From Bolinopsis microptera (Eukaryota > Ctenophora > Tentaculata > Lobata > Bolinopsidae): 64,000 nucleotides of DNA. Positions 21,101 to 33,999 of this stretch are shown piece after piece (the first letter of the stretch is position 1; each line of letters starts with the position of its first letter). The notes under the pieces were generated by a model. That model was not told where the DNA came from, did not search any database, and was given only the letters and a program-made list of their open reading frames with translations. The DNA is taken from assembly GCF_026151205.1 (NCBI RefSeq), contig NC_087073.1, positions 930,001 through 994,000 of the forward strand. Reading direction: 5' to 3'. The translations under genes and the position numbers were made by a program.

Positions 21101-24032
21101 TAATGTGAAGACCTAATGCAGCCCAATTATATTACATATATGGTATCAGGATGATCACATGTTTTTAATCATTTTAATATAAATAATTAAAACGTTAAAT
21201 AGAAAATCTTCGTTCAGCTTGATTCAGTTGAAGAATGTTTTGCAGAATGATACCGCACAAAGTAGCGGATCTACATTACAGGGGCTCAGTCGCAATTTGT
21301 CGCAGCAATATGCTTCAAAATGCGACTGAGCACCGAATATTTTAACGATGATTTTCCACTTTTTGTTCTAAGACCCACTAAGATAGAAAACCAACTAACG
21401 TGAAATAAAAGTAGAAAATGAAGAAAAGTTGGCGTATTTTAGAAACAACAGCCTCAATATGATGACAAATTACAAATTTACGCTCATCTGATGAGTCGTG
21501 GGAGTCGAGTAAAATCTTAATATTTTAACACTTTTGTCTTTTAGGAACTCTATAGACATATAATCTGTACGCAATAATATCAATGTTGAAGTTTAACATT
21601 TCTCGTTTCATGATATTACAAAAAGCAAACTCTGTCAACTCCGCTCGTGCTACTACTACTACTAGTATAGTAGTACTGCAATCTCTAAGAAATATCTCCT
21701 TTCAAGATTCGGCTTACATGTTCCAGACAGATTTTCCAGTATTAATCAAAATTAATAATTCGTACACGCTTTTTTAAATTACTGGAAAGAAAATCTGAAC
21801 TCGTAGTAAGAAGCTGCATCAAACTCGTTTACGCTGTTCCAGCCTTGAGATAGAGTTGACAGATCTAACATGAGTAAGAAACAATTTCACCGTGGGTGCA
21901 TTCATAATTATGTTTTACAATTACATAAATTTCTATTCTGATTTCACTTAAGTCTTATAACAAAATCCCGTTAATTGAACCTAACATGCACAGAGTGGGC
22001 CCCGTGAAACACTACTAGTTACCATAGTTACACTACTAGTTACTATAGTTACAAATATACGAGGAGGAGGAGGTACAGCTGAAAATAAGGGCCCACTTAG
22101 TTCACAATTGATGAGATAACACGTTAACAAATGGGTGTTACCATGACAACACTCCTGCATCAAGGACGGGACATGATGACATCTCTTCAACACATTTCGT
22201 AACAAAACAATATACTTAAAACAAACGCATCTTTATCACACCATACTTTTACCAAGTTACATAATCTTCACTAAAAAACATGGTGCTGCTGCGGGCGGGG
22301 AAGCGATGCACACAGGAGAAATCGATTCTTACGATAAGTATTAAGTATTAATTTTAGGAGAATTATAAATTTAAAAAGTGATTTGCACCTCGCCTTCCCG
22401 TCAGCAGCGACAACAATTGGGGGAACCAATATATTTATAAAGGAGTACTTCCTCTCAATCTTACACTCTTGATCCTACCAATTACCATCTTGTCATATTT
22501 TTTATTATTTTCACGCATTTTAACAGAATCAGTGCTATCCTGGGACTATTCCAACTGGCCATTTTATGAGTTAAGGGTTTTACTGTAGATAACATTGCCA
22601 ATAAACCGAGAAATTGAATAAAAATGTAATCTAAAATTTACCATGCGATACAACAGTTCAGAAACTTTAATGATATTAATCAGAACTCCAGATTCATAAA
22701 CTTATTGTACGCATGAACGGCTTAATAGTAATACATAGCTACAAAATTTAAATCTTATAATCCGAATTCGGCCACAATTGGAAACAATCGAGAATCAAAC
22801 AGATAGACCGATATAACGTATAGCTTAAAATAATTCCGAGCCGAATTCTGGAGAATGTTACATTAGCAAATTAGCCCTTAGCTCTTGTTCCAAGAAAATG
22901 GCACCAACTGAATTCTTATTTAGAATTTACTTTATCAAAAGATTAACGATATTGTCAACAATTGCCAAGGAAAAAAGAGAAAAAACGCTAGTACAAAGAT
23001 TTGTCCGCCTAAAATTAAGAGTTCAACTCCAACTCCAACACTATATAATACTGTGCAAAGTGACACTGCAACCAAAGCCTTAAAATGAAACCTCCATAAA
23101 TTAAATTCATAAATATTAATATAGAGCAGAAATTTCGGTCACCGTCGACTTAAACTTAAATCTCCTTAAATATCAAAAGCAAAGCAGATAAAAAATGAAC
23201 CAACTATGTTCATTTTTGGTGACTTGTGGGTAAAAATGGTCGAGGTTTAATGACTATGCGCACACCGCATTCTAAATTTCTTATTTTTTTATTCCCATCT
23301 TAAAATATCTTTTTGAAATCTTTGTTCTAAACGCAGTTAGTTAAAAGCTACGAAACATGAGTCTTAGTCTAATCTTCCAAAAAAACAATGAAAACTTTTG
23401 TGGATTTTATAATTTAGCTCAATGAAAAATTAAAAACTGTATTCTACATAAGCCAAAAATCAAAACACCCTGAATCTACTAGTTTCCCCCAAAATGAGGT
23501 CCCTGAAAAATATCTGGCCATAACTTGAGCTCCAAAGGCTTTTACCTCACAGAAGGGTTGACACAAAACTTGCTACAATATTATTAACTGCTCGGCTGTC
23601 TACAGCCTAGTTACCATAGTTACACAATTCAACTAGTTACCATAGTTACTGCTCGGCTGTATACACTCTACAGTCTGGATAAAACTTCTAGAGATAACCC
23701 CATTAGAGATCCTTTTCACGATATTCGTAACTTCTTTTTAAAAACAACTGATTTTCATTTACAAAAACACAAATCTACGAAAACCGAAGTGTTGTGGTCT
23801 GGAGAGCCAGTGAAACTTGTTTCGAGGAGTATTATGAAGGAGTATTGGCTGTTATTATTGGAACTTGATCTTGGAATGTCACATCGTCCCTGGATGGTAA
23901 TTAAGGTGCACACTACACCCCAACATGTTCACTAAGTGTTGAGGTAGGCACCTGGGGCCCGGCCCGGAACACTCAACTCTACCGTAGCTAGAAAACCCTG
24001 ATAACTGTCTGTATCTCTAACACGAACCCCCG
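21101..24032. other. Intergenic, 3' side of the SECISBP2-like gene
   Basis: Mostly AT-rich without recognised genes. Small items seen: an inverted pair GCTCAGTCGCA / TGCGACTGAGC at 21284-21331, with a related CAAAATGCGACTGAG near 57715; two short 21-mer patches near 22007-22050 and 23605-23655; and a motif of about 28 bp, AACCAATATATTTATAAAGG plus AGTACTTC, at about 22424 that recurs inverted near 28030. Confidence 0.4.
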
Positions 24033-27000
24033 TCAGCCCTCCCCAGAAGTGTGACCGTTTTCTATACTCAACGAGCTGATCTCGTTATTCTCTATTCCAC
24101 TGTCTACAAACGAGCTGGAAACTGAGTCGTTGTCAGCTGATTCGTTCACCAGATCTACCATCAGATCATCCTCGTCGTTATTGTCGTCCTCGAATTCTTC
24201 TCCTTCGTCCGAGGATCCTTCATCTGACTCAGCCTTGACCGTCTCCTGATCTGCTGACTCGTTTTGGTAGCGCTCACGTGCTATTGCCACGTTGTGCAGC
24301 ACGTCCTGCCACAACACCTGAACAGGGGAGTTATCAATTAGTTACCATAGTTACACTACTAGTTACCATAGTTACACTACTAGTTACCATAGTTACACTA
24401 CTAGTTACCATAGTTACAACCTAGTTACCATAGTTACACTACTAGTTATCATAGTTACACTACTAGTTACCATAGTTACACTACTAGTTACCATAGTTAC
24501 ACTACTAGTTACCATAGTTACACTACTAGTTACCATAGTTACACTACTAGTTACCATAGTTACACTACTAGTTACCATAGTTACACTACTAGTTACCATA
24601 GTTACACTACTAGTTACCATAGTTACAACCTAGTTAGTCCTGCCACAGCAACTGAACAGGGGATTTATCAATATAAATAATAAAATTACAATAACCGTTC
24701 ACAAAAAATGGTTATACATTGTTGACAATCCATCTCTATGACGTACTGTAGCCACTGCAATGTTTTAGTACTTAGTGTTAAATTATGGGTAATCGGTATA
24801 TGTACAAGTAGCCTTGCATTAGGTTCTATGTTTGTGACAAGAGAAAATGTGTTGATAGTAAATTAGGTATTCAATTAGTATGTAAGACAGGTGAACATTC
24901 CGATACACTGCATGCTACATTCCAACGTTCCTTAACAGCGAGCAAACTTAGTTACACTACTAGTTACCATAGTTACACTACTAGTTACCATAGTTACACT
25001 ACCAGTTACCATAGTTACACTACCAGTTACCATAGTTACACTACTAGTTACCATAGTTACACTACTAGTTACCATAATTACACTACCAGTTACCATAGTT
25101 ACACTACTAGTTATCATAGTTACGCTACTAGTTACCATAGTTACACTACCAGTTACCATATTTACACTACTAGTTACCATAGTTACACTACTAGTTACCA
25201 TAGTTACACTACTAGTTACCATAGTTACACTACTAGTTACCATAGTTACACTACTAGTTACCATAGTTACACTACTAGCTACCATAGTTACACTACTAGT
25301 TACCATAGTTACACTACCAGTTACCATAGTTACACTACCAGTTACCATAGTTACACTACTAGTTACCATAGTTACACTACTAGTTACCATAGTTACACTA
25401 CTAGTTACCATAGTTACACTACTAGTTACCATAGTTACACTACTAGCTACCATAGTTACACTACTAGTTACCATAGTTACACTACTAGTTACCATAGTTA
25501 CACTACTAGTTACCATAGTTACACTACTAGCTACCATAGTTACACTACTAGTTACCATAGCAACACAAGCAACCTTACAAGCACTCCCCTTTTTACTAGT
25601 ACCTTAAAACACTAGTATCTTAAAACACTAGTATCTTGGAAGAGAGCCACTACTCGTCAAAAGGTTATTCAGACTTTAACAATTGTACTTGTTAAATAAG
25701 AGACTATGTTAAAAGTAAGATGTACCTCTGCGCCGTGTTAAATAGGAGACTATGTTAAAAGTAAGATGTACCTCTGCGCCGTGTTAAATAGGAGACTATG
25801 TTAAAAGTAAGATGTACCTCTGCGCCGTGTTAAATAGGAGACTATGTTAAAAGTAAGATGTACCTCTGCGCCGTGTTAAATAGGAGACTATGTTAAAAGT
25901 AAGATGTACCTCTGCGCTGTGGTAAATAGGAGACTATGTTAAAAGTAAGATGTACCTCTGCGCCGTGTTAAATAGGAGACTATGTTAAAAGTAAGATGTA
26001 CCTCTGCGCCGTGTTAAATAGGAGACTATGTTAAAAGTAAGATGTACCTCTGCGCCGTGGTAGCTGAATACTGAAACAGCACTGGTTATCGTGCTTTTGG
26101 GTCGGGCGAGGATCTTGGAGATCTTTGTCTTGTTTAGTCCGTAGAAAATGGGAACGTTTTGCTCGGATGAGAGGTGGACTATGTCGTGTACACAATCGTA
26201 CAACCCACCTGCACATGATGTTTAATTAATTAACAACATGAAAAATAATTACCAAGTTGAATATTCCATAATTAATATTTTATCTTATTTCGGGTAATGC
26301 CAAAACGAAAAATCCTTGAATAAGTCTGAAATCAGAAAGCATTATGAAGTGTATTCTACAGGGTTGAAATATTAAATTAACAAAAGACACATATTGATTA
26401 GCACATTCCTACCTTTGGATACAATTTTGTCAATGTTGGGAGGAATAATAATACACTTGACTTTGTTCAACTTGAGGTATTTTCGGGCCTCTCTCAATCC
26501 GCAACAGTACCGCCGTTTGTGCTGAGAGGAAGGATCAGTTAATTGTAATAAATCGAAATATAGATCAAAGAGAGTAGGTACATATACAATATACATAATA
26601 CCTATCTAACAAGTCATAAGTTGAGCTGACGATTATAAATTGGACGATTCTGTAACAACTAGTACATTGTGTGTACAAAACAATGCCGGATGTTAGAAAG
26701 AGCTGAGAGAGAGTGTGTGTGTGTGAGTGTGTGTGAGAGTGTGTTTGTAAACAGAGAGTTGAGCTTTACACCTCTCTGTGTGTAAATTATCTAAAATTAG
26801 AACAATACTGATAACCGTCTAGTGACTTCCTGGACACTAATCTACACATTAAAGTAACAGTACAATTTACCAGGGGGGCCAGACGACACCTCACTACAGG
26901 TGGATAATTAGATTGTGGGACCAATCCGCAAACTTGCCTTATTTGGTTACATTCGATAACTTAACGATAATTTTTGGTAATTCCCTTATCATGGTACCTC

Positions 27001-30000
27001 TCGACATGATAAAAGTTGACAATTGTGGTCCACTAATAGAATCACAGCGGATTGCTGCGGAACGAGTATGTTTAGAGCAGAACTGCTTGCTAATGTTTAT
27101 AGCAGAACTGCTTGTGTAAATTAACAGCAGTGAAGTTCAGCGACAAGCATCGTTACACACGAACTATTGTACACTTGTACACTTGTTCCCACTGTAGTGT
27201 ACACTGTACACAAGCAGTACTGGCTTTAAGGCGCGTGTACATTGTTCGGTGAGGGTGCGGACTACATGGCCCCTAATAATGGTGATATACTAAGAGCTTC
27301 AGTGCACATGTGCTTCACTTAGCAACACAATGTGTGTAGTTCCTCTCGCATGAGGTGTGGGTTAATGTGTTAAAGAGCTTCCCAACGGTTTACTCCAAAA
27401 CTTGTAGTATATTATACATTTATAAGTTGCTAACGGCTCGAGAGATTGATACATTTAAAAGTTATCAATTTTTGGGTCTCAGCTGAAATCTTTTCTCGAG
27501 AAATATATCCGACATCCGTGTACAATGTATTATATTATGTTATAATGTATAATATTATGTTATATAATGTGTAATATTATGTTGCACCGGACAATACTGA
27601 TTGTGATATCTGGTGATATTCACGCTTTTTGGAATATTATCAACGTTCCAGAACGAATCTAACGGAACTTTTACTCGATTAATTGTCACAACTATGTAAA
27701 CTGAGAATCATTAAGAACAGATATTCTGGCGATAAAACTTCCAGAATTTCTAGATCATAAAGAATATTCTGGGTGTGTCGGAGGAAACAAATACTTACAG
27801 ATGAGCCTGTACGGTAAGCTTTGTCGTTGTATTCGCGGAGCTGGGAAAGGAATGCTGAGAGGCTGCTGTTCAGTTCTGTCGTAACGGTCTGACAGCAGAA
27901 CTCGGGGAGCGATATCGGGGTCTTGGTGTCGTCCCTGAATCAAGTTGGGTGTCAGTCCACCTGGCTAGTTCTCCAGTGTTGAGCGCGGTTACTTATAATT
28001 TGAAACGTGTAATTAGCAGTGAAGTACTCCTTTATAAATATATTGGTTCCCCTGAAGAGCTGATATCTCCACATTAGATGAGTGTAGGGACATATAAAAC
28101 GAGAAGTGTGGGGTCATTGTGATATAAAGGTGCACGGAAGTGGTGATAAGAACATACCCGTTCTCGCTAATCTCAGATTTCTCCTTCGTAATTATCTGAG
28201 GAGAAGGACCGGTTATTAATATTCTGCACCATATTGCGATAAAGACCACTGCCCCCTACGAAGAAGAAGATCTCTTATCGCTCTAAGGAATTAAGTCCTC
28301 AAAGTTAGTTTTACATAAGAATCGTGCCAGACATTTAAAATAGTCTATGTTAATAAACCGAAACCAACCTTCTTCATTTTGGAAAGTTTCTTGGGTTTGC
28401 CTTCTTCCCTCTCCTTTCCGCGTTTTACGGCAGGTGCGGAGGAGTCGAGTTGATTTGCTGCCTGAAACATAAAAGCATTATTATGACACATCCGACACAG
28501 TTGGCTGCTTGTGCTAATGGAGACTAAAATGCTGTGACCTCAATCTTCATTGATAACGTGCTCCGCCTCTATAACATATAAGATACGGGCAACCAGCCAG
28601 ATCGCTTAGCCGTTCCAGAAGTCTCGAGTCTTATTTTACGACAACACAACGCGCAATGAAAGTGCGCGCGATCAAAAGAAAAAACTGACAACGATAGTTT
28701 AACCTACAAAGCTGCTGAAATTTTGCTAGTCCTGGTGGTAGTTATCGCAGATTTGTCCCAACGAACACACGTTTGCTAATGAAACGTTACCAGGAGATAT
28801 TTTGACAACGGCACTGTAGCATGCGTAGCGGTAGATCGATACAATAACTATAGACTGGTGTGACTCATTGGTCACGCTATCACGTTTGGCAAATAATTTC
28901 TTCCGTGTGATTCATCATAAAATGTAGAAGTGGCATAAAGGTAAAAGTCAAAAGAGACCGAGGGTGTGATGATGAAATAAAAACCTTATCTTTAGCTTCT
29001 TTATCGTCTTCCTTAGCTCTGGGAAGCTTCTTCTTCTTCACTTTTTTGTCCTGAAATAAGAAAAAACCGTTAAGATACCAGAAATGAGACATTAATACTC
29101 GAAATTGGTCTAACCTAACGCTTTAATTGGCTACTTCCGGGTAGCAAACCAGCACAACAATATTTAAAGTTTTGTGGCGGCGTTGCCATCGAAATGTTTA
29201 AGTAATGCCCTGGCGTAGTGTAGGTACTATTACTGTCGAGAAAGTAACAACGGTTCACATTTCCACACCAGGAACAAATATTTGACAAATTCTCATTCAC
29301 GCTACTGTAATAGATTACTCGGCGACTTTATCATATGCCCAAAAAAGGGAAACTTTATTGAAAGTTTGATGTATGAGCTAAAGTTGAATCCACAGCACCC
29401 CTTATATATGTGACAAACTAGATATGTATATAATCTGGCGAAACATGTGCGAGGCTGGGAACACTACTAGTTACACTACTAGTTACCATAGAAACATGTG
29501 CGAGGCTGGGAACACTACTAGTTACACTACTAGTTACCATAGAAACATGTGCGAGGCTGGGAACACAGTTTGAAACGCACTTGCTTTGTCGCCAAGGAAT
29601 GTAAAGAATTTACCTGTACAAGCGAGAAAATGTTGAGCTGAATCTCGGAGCCTTTGGTAGGTTTAGGCCGGCCACCACCCCGTCCGTTATAGTGCGGTTT
29701 ATTGAAGCCCTCCCGCTCTGATTCCGCTGGGACAAACTTCTCGCTCCTTCTGTCACTGCGCTCGCGTGACGGTCTCTCTCGATCTGCCATCAGTTGGGGC
29801 TGCTCAGGCTCCGCTTTATTGGATTCTACTTTGGTCGGGAGAGGCTGAAATTGAACCGGATATAACAAATAGGTTCTGTGATATACACACGCTCTCTAAT
29901 CATATTTTAAGCGGTTCGTTACAACGAAAATTGTATGCTGTTTCTGCTAACTAGATCTCGAGACTTATGATCCTAAATTTTGGGATCCAATTTAACTCCG

Positions 30001-33000
30001 ACCACTTACATCAAACCTACCCTTCATTTCCGAATGAAAGGGGAGATGGTGGCGATTTTAAATTTGTGTCGTGTCGAGGGACAGTTATTTAATAAACTTA
30101 GAGGCATATTTAGATACTAAATGTCAGTAAAATCATGATTTACTGGGATTCTTAGGGGAAGACAAATCAGAGTTTTGGGTTTTGTCTTATTATCTCTACT
30201 ATAATTCAGAGAATTATTTCTGTTGTCTGTACACTGTACGACCGCCCACGTGCAAATTAGACGAGAAATAAGAATTTAAGTAACAACCAAAACGTTCCAT
30301 AGCAACGGTGTTTTAATGCACACATGCACGTGCAAAGATTGTTTTAAGGTCATTTTGATCGGTTTTGTGGTAATTACGTTGTGTTTAAAGTGTTTCATAT
30401 TTAAATCGGCTGTATCTTCGGTTGGGATGGATATTTTTTGATGCGATTAAAACTTTCTTTCAAAGAATACTACTAGCTTCGTCCCTGTTACCACGGGCTT
30501 TCTAGTATTATATATAATATGTACATTATTATTTATTATATTTATATTTTAGGCTGTAACCTTATTAGTTCAATGGAATAAACCTAGCATGCCTTGGTTG
30601 CAGCATCGCTTCACTTAAAGGTGCATATAGGGCCCGATGTAATTGCTATGACCAGTTTACTGGTCAACTGGTGTTTCGGTGTCCCTAATTTTGTTTACAC
30701 TCGTACTCGGTCACTTGTCAAGGCATGTAAGGTCATTCGGCGAAATTTTCTTTGAAATAAAATGATGTATTTGTGTAACAATTTTGAAAGTTTATTGATA
30801 AAAATATATATATGTGGATTGTGGTTATATACTACACAAGTAAATTACCACTTAAAGGATCTAAGAAACTCTCAGTAAAACGAAAATTTTGAATTTCACT
30901 CAGTTTTAATTCCACCGCCTACGGTTTTAATCCCTAAGATACTTTAAATACTTAATGACATGTTTCGCAAGTATCAAAATTCTAGCTAAACATTTGTATT
31001 TGTCCCTTGCGTTGCGTAACACTACACTAACCTCAGCAACAGGCTTGTTGCTGTTTTCTAGTTTTGGAGGTTCGTTCCCAATGAGCGCTGCCCGGTAACT
31101 CATGACACCTTCATCGATATCGGGTACTACGACAGGCGTTATCAGGTCATCTATCACTTCTGTATTGCCTGAATTTAGAGACAATCAGAAACAATCTTAA
31201 TTGTCAATCAATAGCCGTTACATAAGTTTAATTGTAAGAAATACTGAGTAATGGGTATATAAGCAAGATGGGAAGTACAATAAGTCAAGGAATACAAGGA
31301 ATACAAGGAATACAAGGAATACAAGGAATACAGACACACATCTGGCACGATTAATGTGTTCTGAAGACTTGTCAATTAATTACATCATGAGTCTTGTGTT
31401 TGCAACTAAATCTAACTAAGTTCTGACAGCGATCAATAAAATTCTACGTTTTCACAGTCCAGATTATAGCACAGTACCTCAAGTCAATGAAGTAATGAGT
31501 GAATAAAGTGTGGAATATTCTAGAATAGTTGCAGAGTACAAACATCTGCAGACTCATACAATATGTCAACAACCCTCGGAATTCAAACATTGCACGGGTC
31601 AATAGTCGACATTGCATATTTTTAACACTATGTATTTTTGATTCCACTCCGCGAAGATGATAAGCTAGATACCAATTTGGTGACCATATATCTTGGCTGG
31701 GAGTTGATAGCTCGATAATGTAGATCTTACAATTTGTAACTTTATAATAAAGATTTAGAGCCTACTCAACAACAGATTATGACTTCATCACGAAATATTG
31801 AAACTTAAATAATTTCTGAGGCACACCATGACAACTGCACAATTTATATATATATATATCTAGTCAAAACCGCTTTTTTTTTGTGTAGAAGTTCAGCAAT
31901 GAAATATATATATATATTATATATAAGCTAGAACTGACCCTTATAATTGTTGCTGTTTTGGTTACTGGTTTTATCTTTGTTGTCCTTCTTTTTCTCGATT
32001 TTGATTGGTTTCTGGGGTGCGGCTGGGGTAAGTGGGGGACCACCATTACTCTCACGCGACTTGTTGTTGCGTTGTTCAATCTGCAAAGTTGGTGTTAGTT
32101 TGACTGTTTTGCTTTCGTATAAGTGATGACCTTACGCTCAATTTGTCGTGATAAAGATCATTCAAAGTCTGAAATCGAATTAAAAAAGTGAAATCATCTT
32201 TTGTAACATGCTGCACAAAAGGGGCTTGAGTGACGAAAATCAAACGATTGAAAGTACACAAATAAAGGTAACCTTGTTGTAAGTGCGGTGTTGCTGGTGG
32301 TAATTGTTGTCCCTTTGATCACTGTTCTCGTATCTCCCATTGTGACTGTTATTGTAATTTTGACGGCCGTTGTTGCCATTATTGTTACTGCTGTTGTTGT
32401 TATTGTTGTTGTTGTTGTTGTTCCGGTTACGATGCTGTCTCATGAACTTGTCCCGAAATCGGGGAATGGAGAAGCGGGGATGGTTGGTTGCCGGCGCTAC
32501 GATGAACTGTAAATACATTTGTCAACGGGGAATATTCATTATATATAAGAAGCGCATTCTTGTTACAGCACCAAGTGTAAAGTTGGTACTATTTGGTTTC
32601 GTGTATAGTAGGTTGTCCTGCATACCTTGCATACCCTGCATACCTTGTATACACTGTATAGTAGGTTGTCCTGCATACCTTGACTAAGGTGGGGTAGCTA
32701 TAGGTAACGTGTATAGTAGGTTGTCCTGCATACCTTGACTAAGGTGGGGTAGCTATAGGTAACGTGTATAGTAGGTTGTCCTGCATACCTTGACTAAGGT
32801 GGGGTAGCTATAGGTAACGTGTATAGTAGGTTGTCCTGCATACCTTGACTAAGGTGGGGTAGCTATAGGTAACGTGTATAGTAGGTTGTCCTGCATACCT
32901 TGACTAAGGTGGGGTAGCTATAGGTAACGTGTATAGTAGGTTGTCCTGCATACCTCGACTAAGGTGGGGTAGCTATAGGTAACGTGTATAGTAGGTTGTC

Positions 33001-33999
33001 CTGCATACCTTGACTAAGGCTGGGTAGCTATAGGTAATTTAATAGTATTGGTATGGAATGGCCCCCCCCCTGTTTATACCTATTCAAGATTGATGCAGTA
33101 TACTTCACAAGATCGTCCAAAAATAGCGAAATATTAACATTTCAATGTTAAGTGTTCTTTTAGATATGATAAAACTTAAAAGAAAGAATAATGACTCTAA
33201 ATATAGGACAAGGTGGGGTCTGTATGGAGAGAACACTATAATACTTTTAAGTAAAATGTTTTATGAAAATCACCCACATTAACTTTGCTATAATAAAGAG
33301 GAAGGCTTCAAGCACTAACTAGCTATCAGCTAGCCTATACATAAGTTATAAAGCTTACAAGATAAAAAGTAATTAATCCTCACTCCAACATACCTGGTTT
33401 GGAACCCACGTGTACATCTCACCGTTGCTTGCGTACACGTTTGGGATGAACTCCGGAGCATCAAGCGAGAAACCACCATTACCCATTACATAGTAGGGTT
33501 GACCGTTTTGGGATTTTGGTACGAACGGTTCGACATCGGGACGAAGTCGGGACGTCTGGAAAATGTACTATTAATTTCTGTTTTAAATTATTTTTCAGCT
33601 TTTCTTTTGTTAATGGTTGCATGTTATTGATTATGGTAAGGATACAGTGATCTACTTACGCTGTATATCATCACGCACTCTATAGCGATTGACGATATTA
33701 TATAATAGGGGTGTCGATAAACAGTGTATGTCGATAAACAGTATGATTACCGGGTAAGACTTGAGATTAAATTGGCAGATAATGAAACAAAATAATGACC
33801 AAGGATATGATTGGTTACTATTTTAATCCTCAGTTTAAAACTCACAACTGGATTTAAAAGTACTACGGTTAGTAGCACGAGTAAGTACCAGGAAATCATT
33901 ATACCTCACAGCTGTCTACACTAAGTAAAACAACTTACTAACCTCCAAAACGTTTGTGTATTTCTCAGTCTGAGCTTCTTGCTGCTCGGCAACAACCAT
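24033..33999 (-). CDS. SECISBP2: SECIS-binding protein 2 homologue, complete, 14 exons
   Basis: Exons from the start: 33943-33999, 33394-33555, 32273-32506, 32136-32168, 31939-32080, 31032-31168, 29614-29844, 28985-29050, 28369-28461, 28158-28195, 27799-27934, 26413-26521, 26048-26208, 24033-24317. Total 1,884 nt (627 aa plus TGA), all phases consistent. SBP2 binds the SECIS element in selenoprotein mRNA so that UGA is read as selenocysteine. Matches: DVEPFVPKS near the N-terminus; KGSEIQLNIF before residue 332; NQLDSSAPAVKRGKERE (human has NPLDSSAP); then an L7Ae-type RNA-binding domain, about residues 444-550 (GLREARKYLKLNKVKCIII, DKIVSKGGLYDCVHDIV, AVSVFSYHGAE), continuing into VLWQDVLHNVAIARERY. 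The C-terminus is acidic. Exon 3 encodes an Asn-rich run from AAC repeats. Start chosen as the only ATG before DVEPFVP. SECISBP2 and SECISBP2L cannot be separated here. Confidence 0.9.
24303..24672 (-). repeat. Duplicated acceptor of the last SECISBP2 exon around a 21-mer array
   Basis: The acceptor plus exon start lies near 24303-24339 (minus strand: ATTGATAACTCCCCTGTTCAG|GTGTTGTGGCAGGA). A diverged copy lies at 24638-24672 (TCCCCTGTTCAG|TTGCTGTGGCAGGA). Between them are about 14 units of the 21-bp repeat containing ACTAGTTACCATAGTTAC. The outer copy is a decoy 3' splice site. Confidence 0.85.
24945..25562 (-). repeat. 21-bp minisatellite (ACTAGTTACCATAGTTAC + ACT), about 29 copies
   Basis: Same family as 24345-24635, in the last SECISBP2 intron. 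Variants ACCAG, AGCTACC and TATCATAG are scattered. Seven codons per unit give open frames (MVTSSVT) that are not genes. Confidence 0.96.
25693..26059 (-). repeat. 46-bp tandem repeat carrying the SECISBP2 exon-13 donor, 8 copies
   Basis: On the minus strand each unit contains CACGGCGCAGAG|GTACATC followed by TTACTTTTAACATAGTCTCC. The first 12 bases are the end of the coding exon (HGAE) and GTACAT is its 5' splice site. The copy at 26044-26059 is the real junction; seven further copies lie downstream in the intron, 46 bp apart. Confidence 0.92.
26209..27798 (-). other. SECISBP2 intronic DNA around exon 12
   Basis: Apart from exon 26413-26521 this holds AT-rich intron DNA, a GT-rich simple repeat near 26705-26750, and a short imperfect repeat TATAATGT/AATATTATGTT at 27515-27585. 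Nothing else recognised. Confidence 0.4.
29440..29576 (-). repeat. 51-bp repeat, 3 copies, containing the 21-mer core
   Basis: GAAACATGTGCGAGGCTGGG followed by a short 21-mer stretch repeats at 29440, 29491 and 29542, ending about 40 bp from the donor of exon 29614-29844. A unique block fused to the ACTAGTTACC family and amplified together. Confidence 0.85.
29845..31031 (-). other. SECISBP2 intron 6, no further feature
   Basis: Unique-looking AT-rich sequence. One inverted motif GACCAGTTTACTGGTC at about 30650. No exon with phase-compatible splice sites is needed here. Confidence 0.35.
31282..31332. repeat. 9-bp repeat (AAGGAATAC), 6 copies
   Basis: Short simple array in a SECISBP2 intron; the last copies run into CAGACACACATC. 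Confidence 0.85.
32600..33042 (-). repeat. 55-bp tandem repeat, about 7 copies, in a SECISBP2 intron
   Basis: The unit contains GTGTATAGTAGGTTGTCCTG, CATACCTTGACTAAGG and GGGTAGCTATAGGTAAC. It carries a GGTAAC core like many other arrays in this window. Copies are almost identical (TACCTCGAC and AAGGCTGGG variants). Immediately upstream a shorter CATACC(C/T)TG repeat is seen at 32620-32655. Confidence 0.92.

Noticed and set aside
24414-25558. MVTSSVT repeat proteins (minus)
   Set aside because: Seven-codon translation of the 21-bp array within SECISBP2 introns; no splice or start context.
27755-27943. Alternative frame IQGRHQDPDIAPRVLLSDRY over SECISBP2 exon 11
   Set aside because: The frame giving LPEFCCQTVTTELN...FLSQLREYNDKAY matches SBP2 and is the one dictated by the 38-nt exon at 28158-28195.
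28013-28249. 78-aa frame in the SECISBP2 intron
   Set aside because: Only its middle (28158-28195) is exon, supported by phase and similarity; the rest is intron containing a dispersed motif of about 28 bp.
32288-32687. Leu/Val-rich frames on the plus strand
   Set aside because: Antisense shadows of the Asn-rich SECISBP2 exon.
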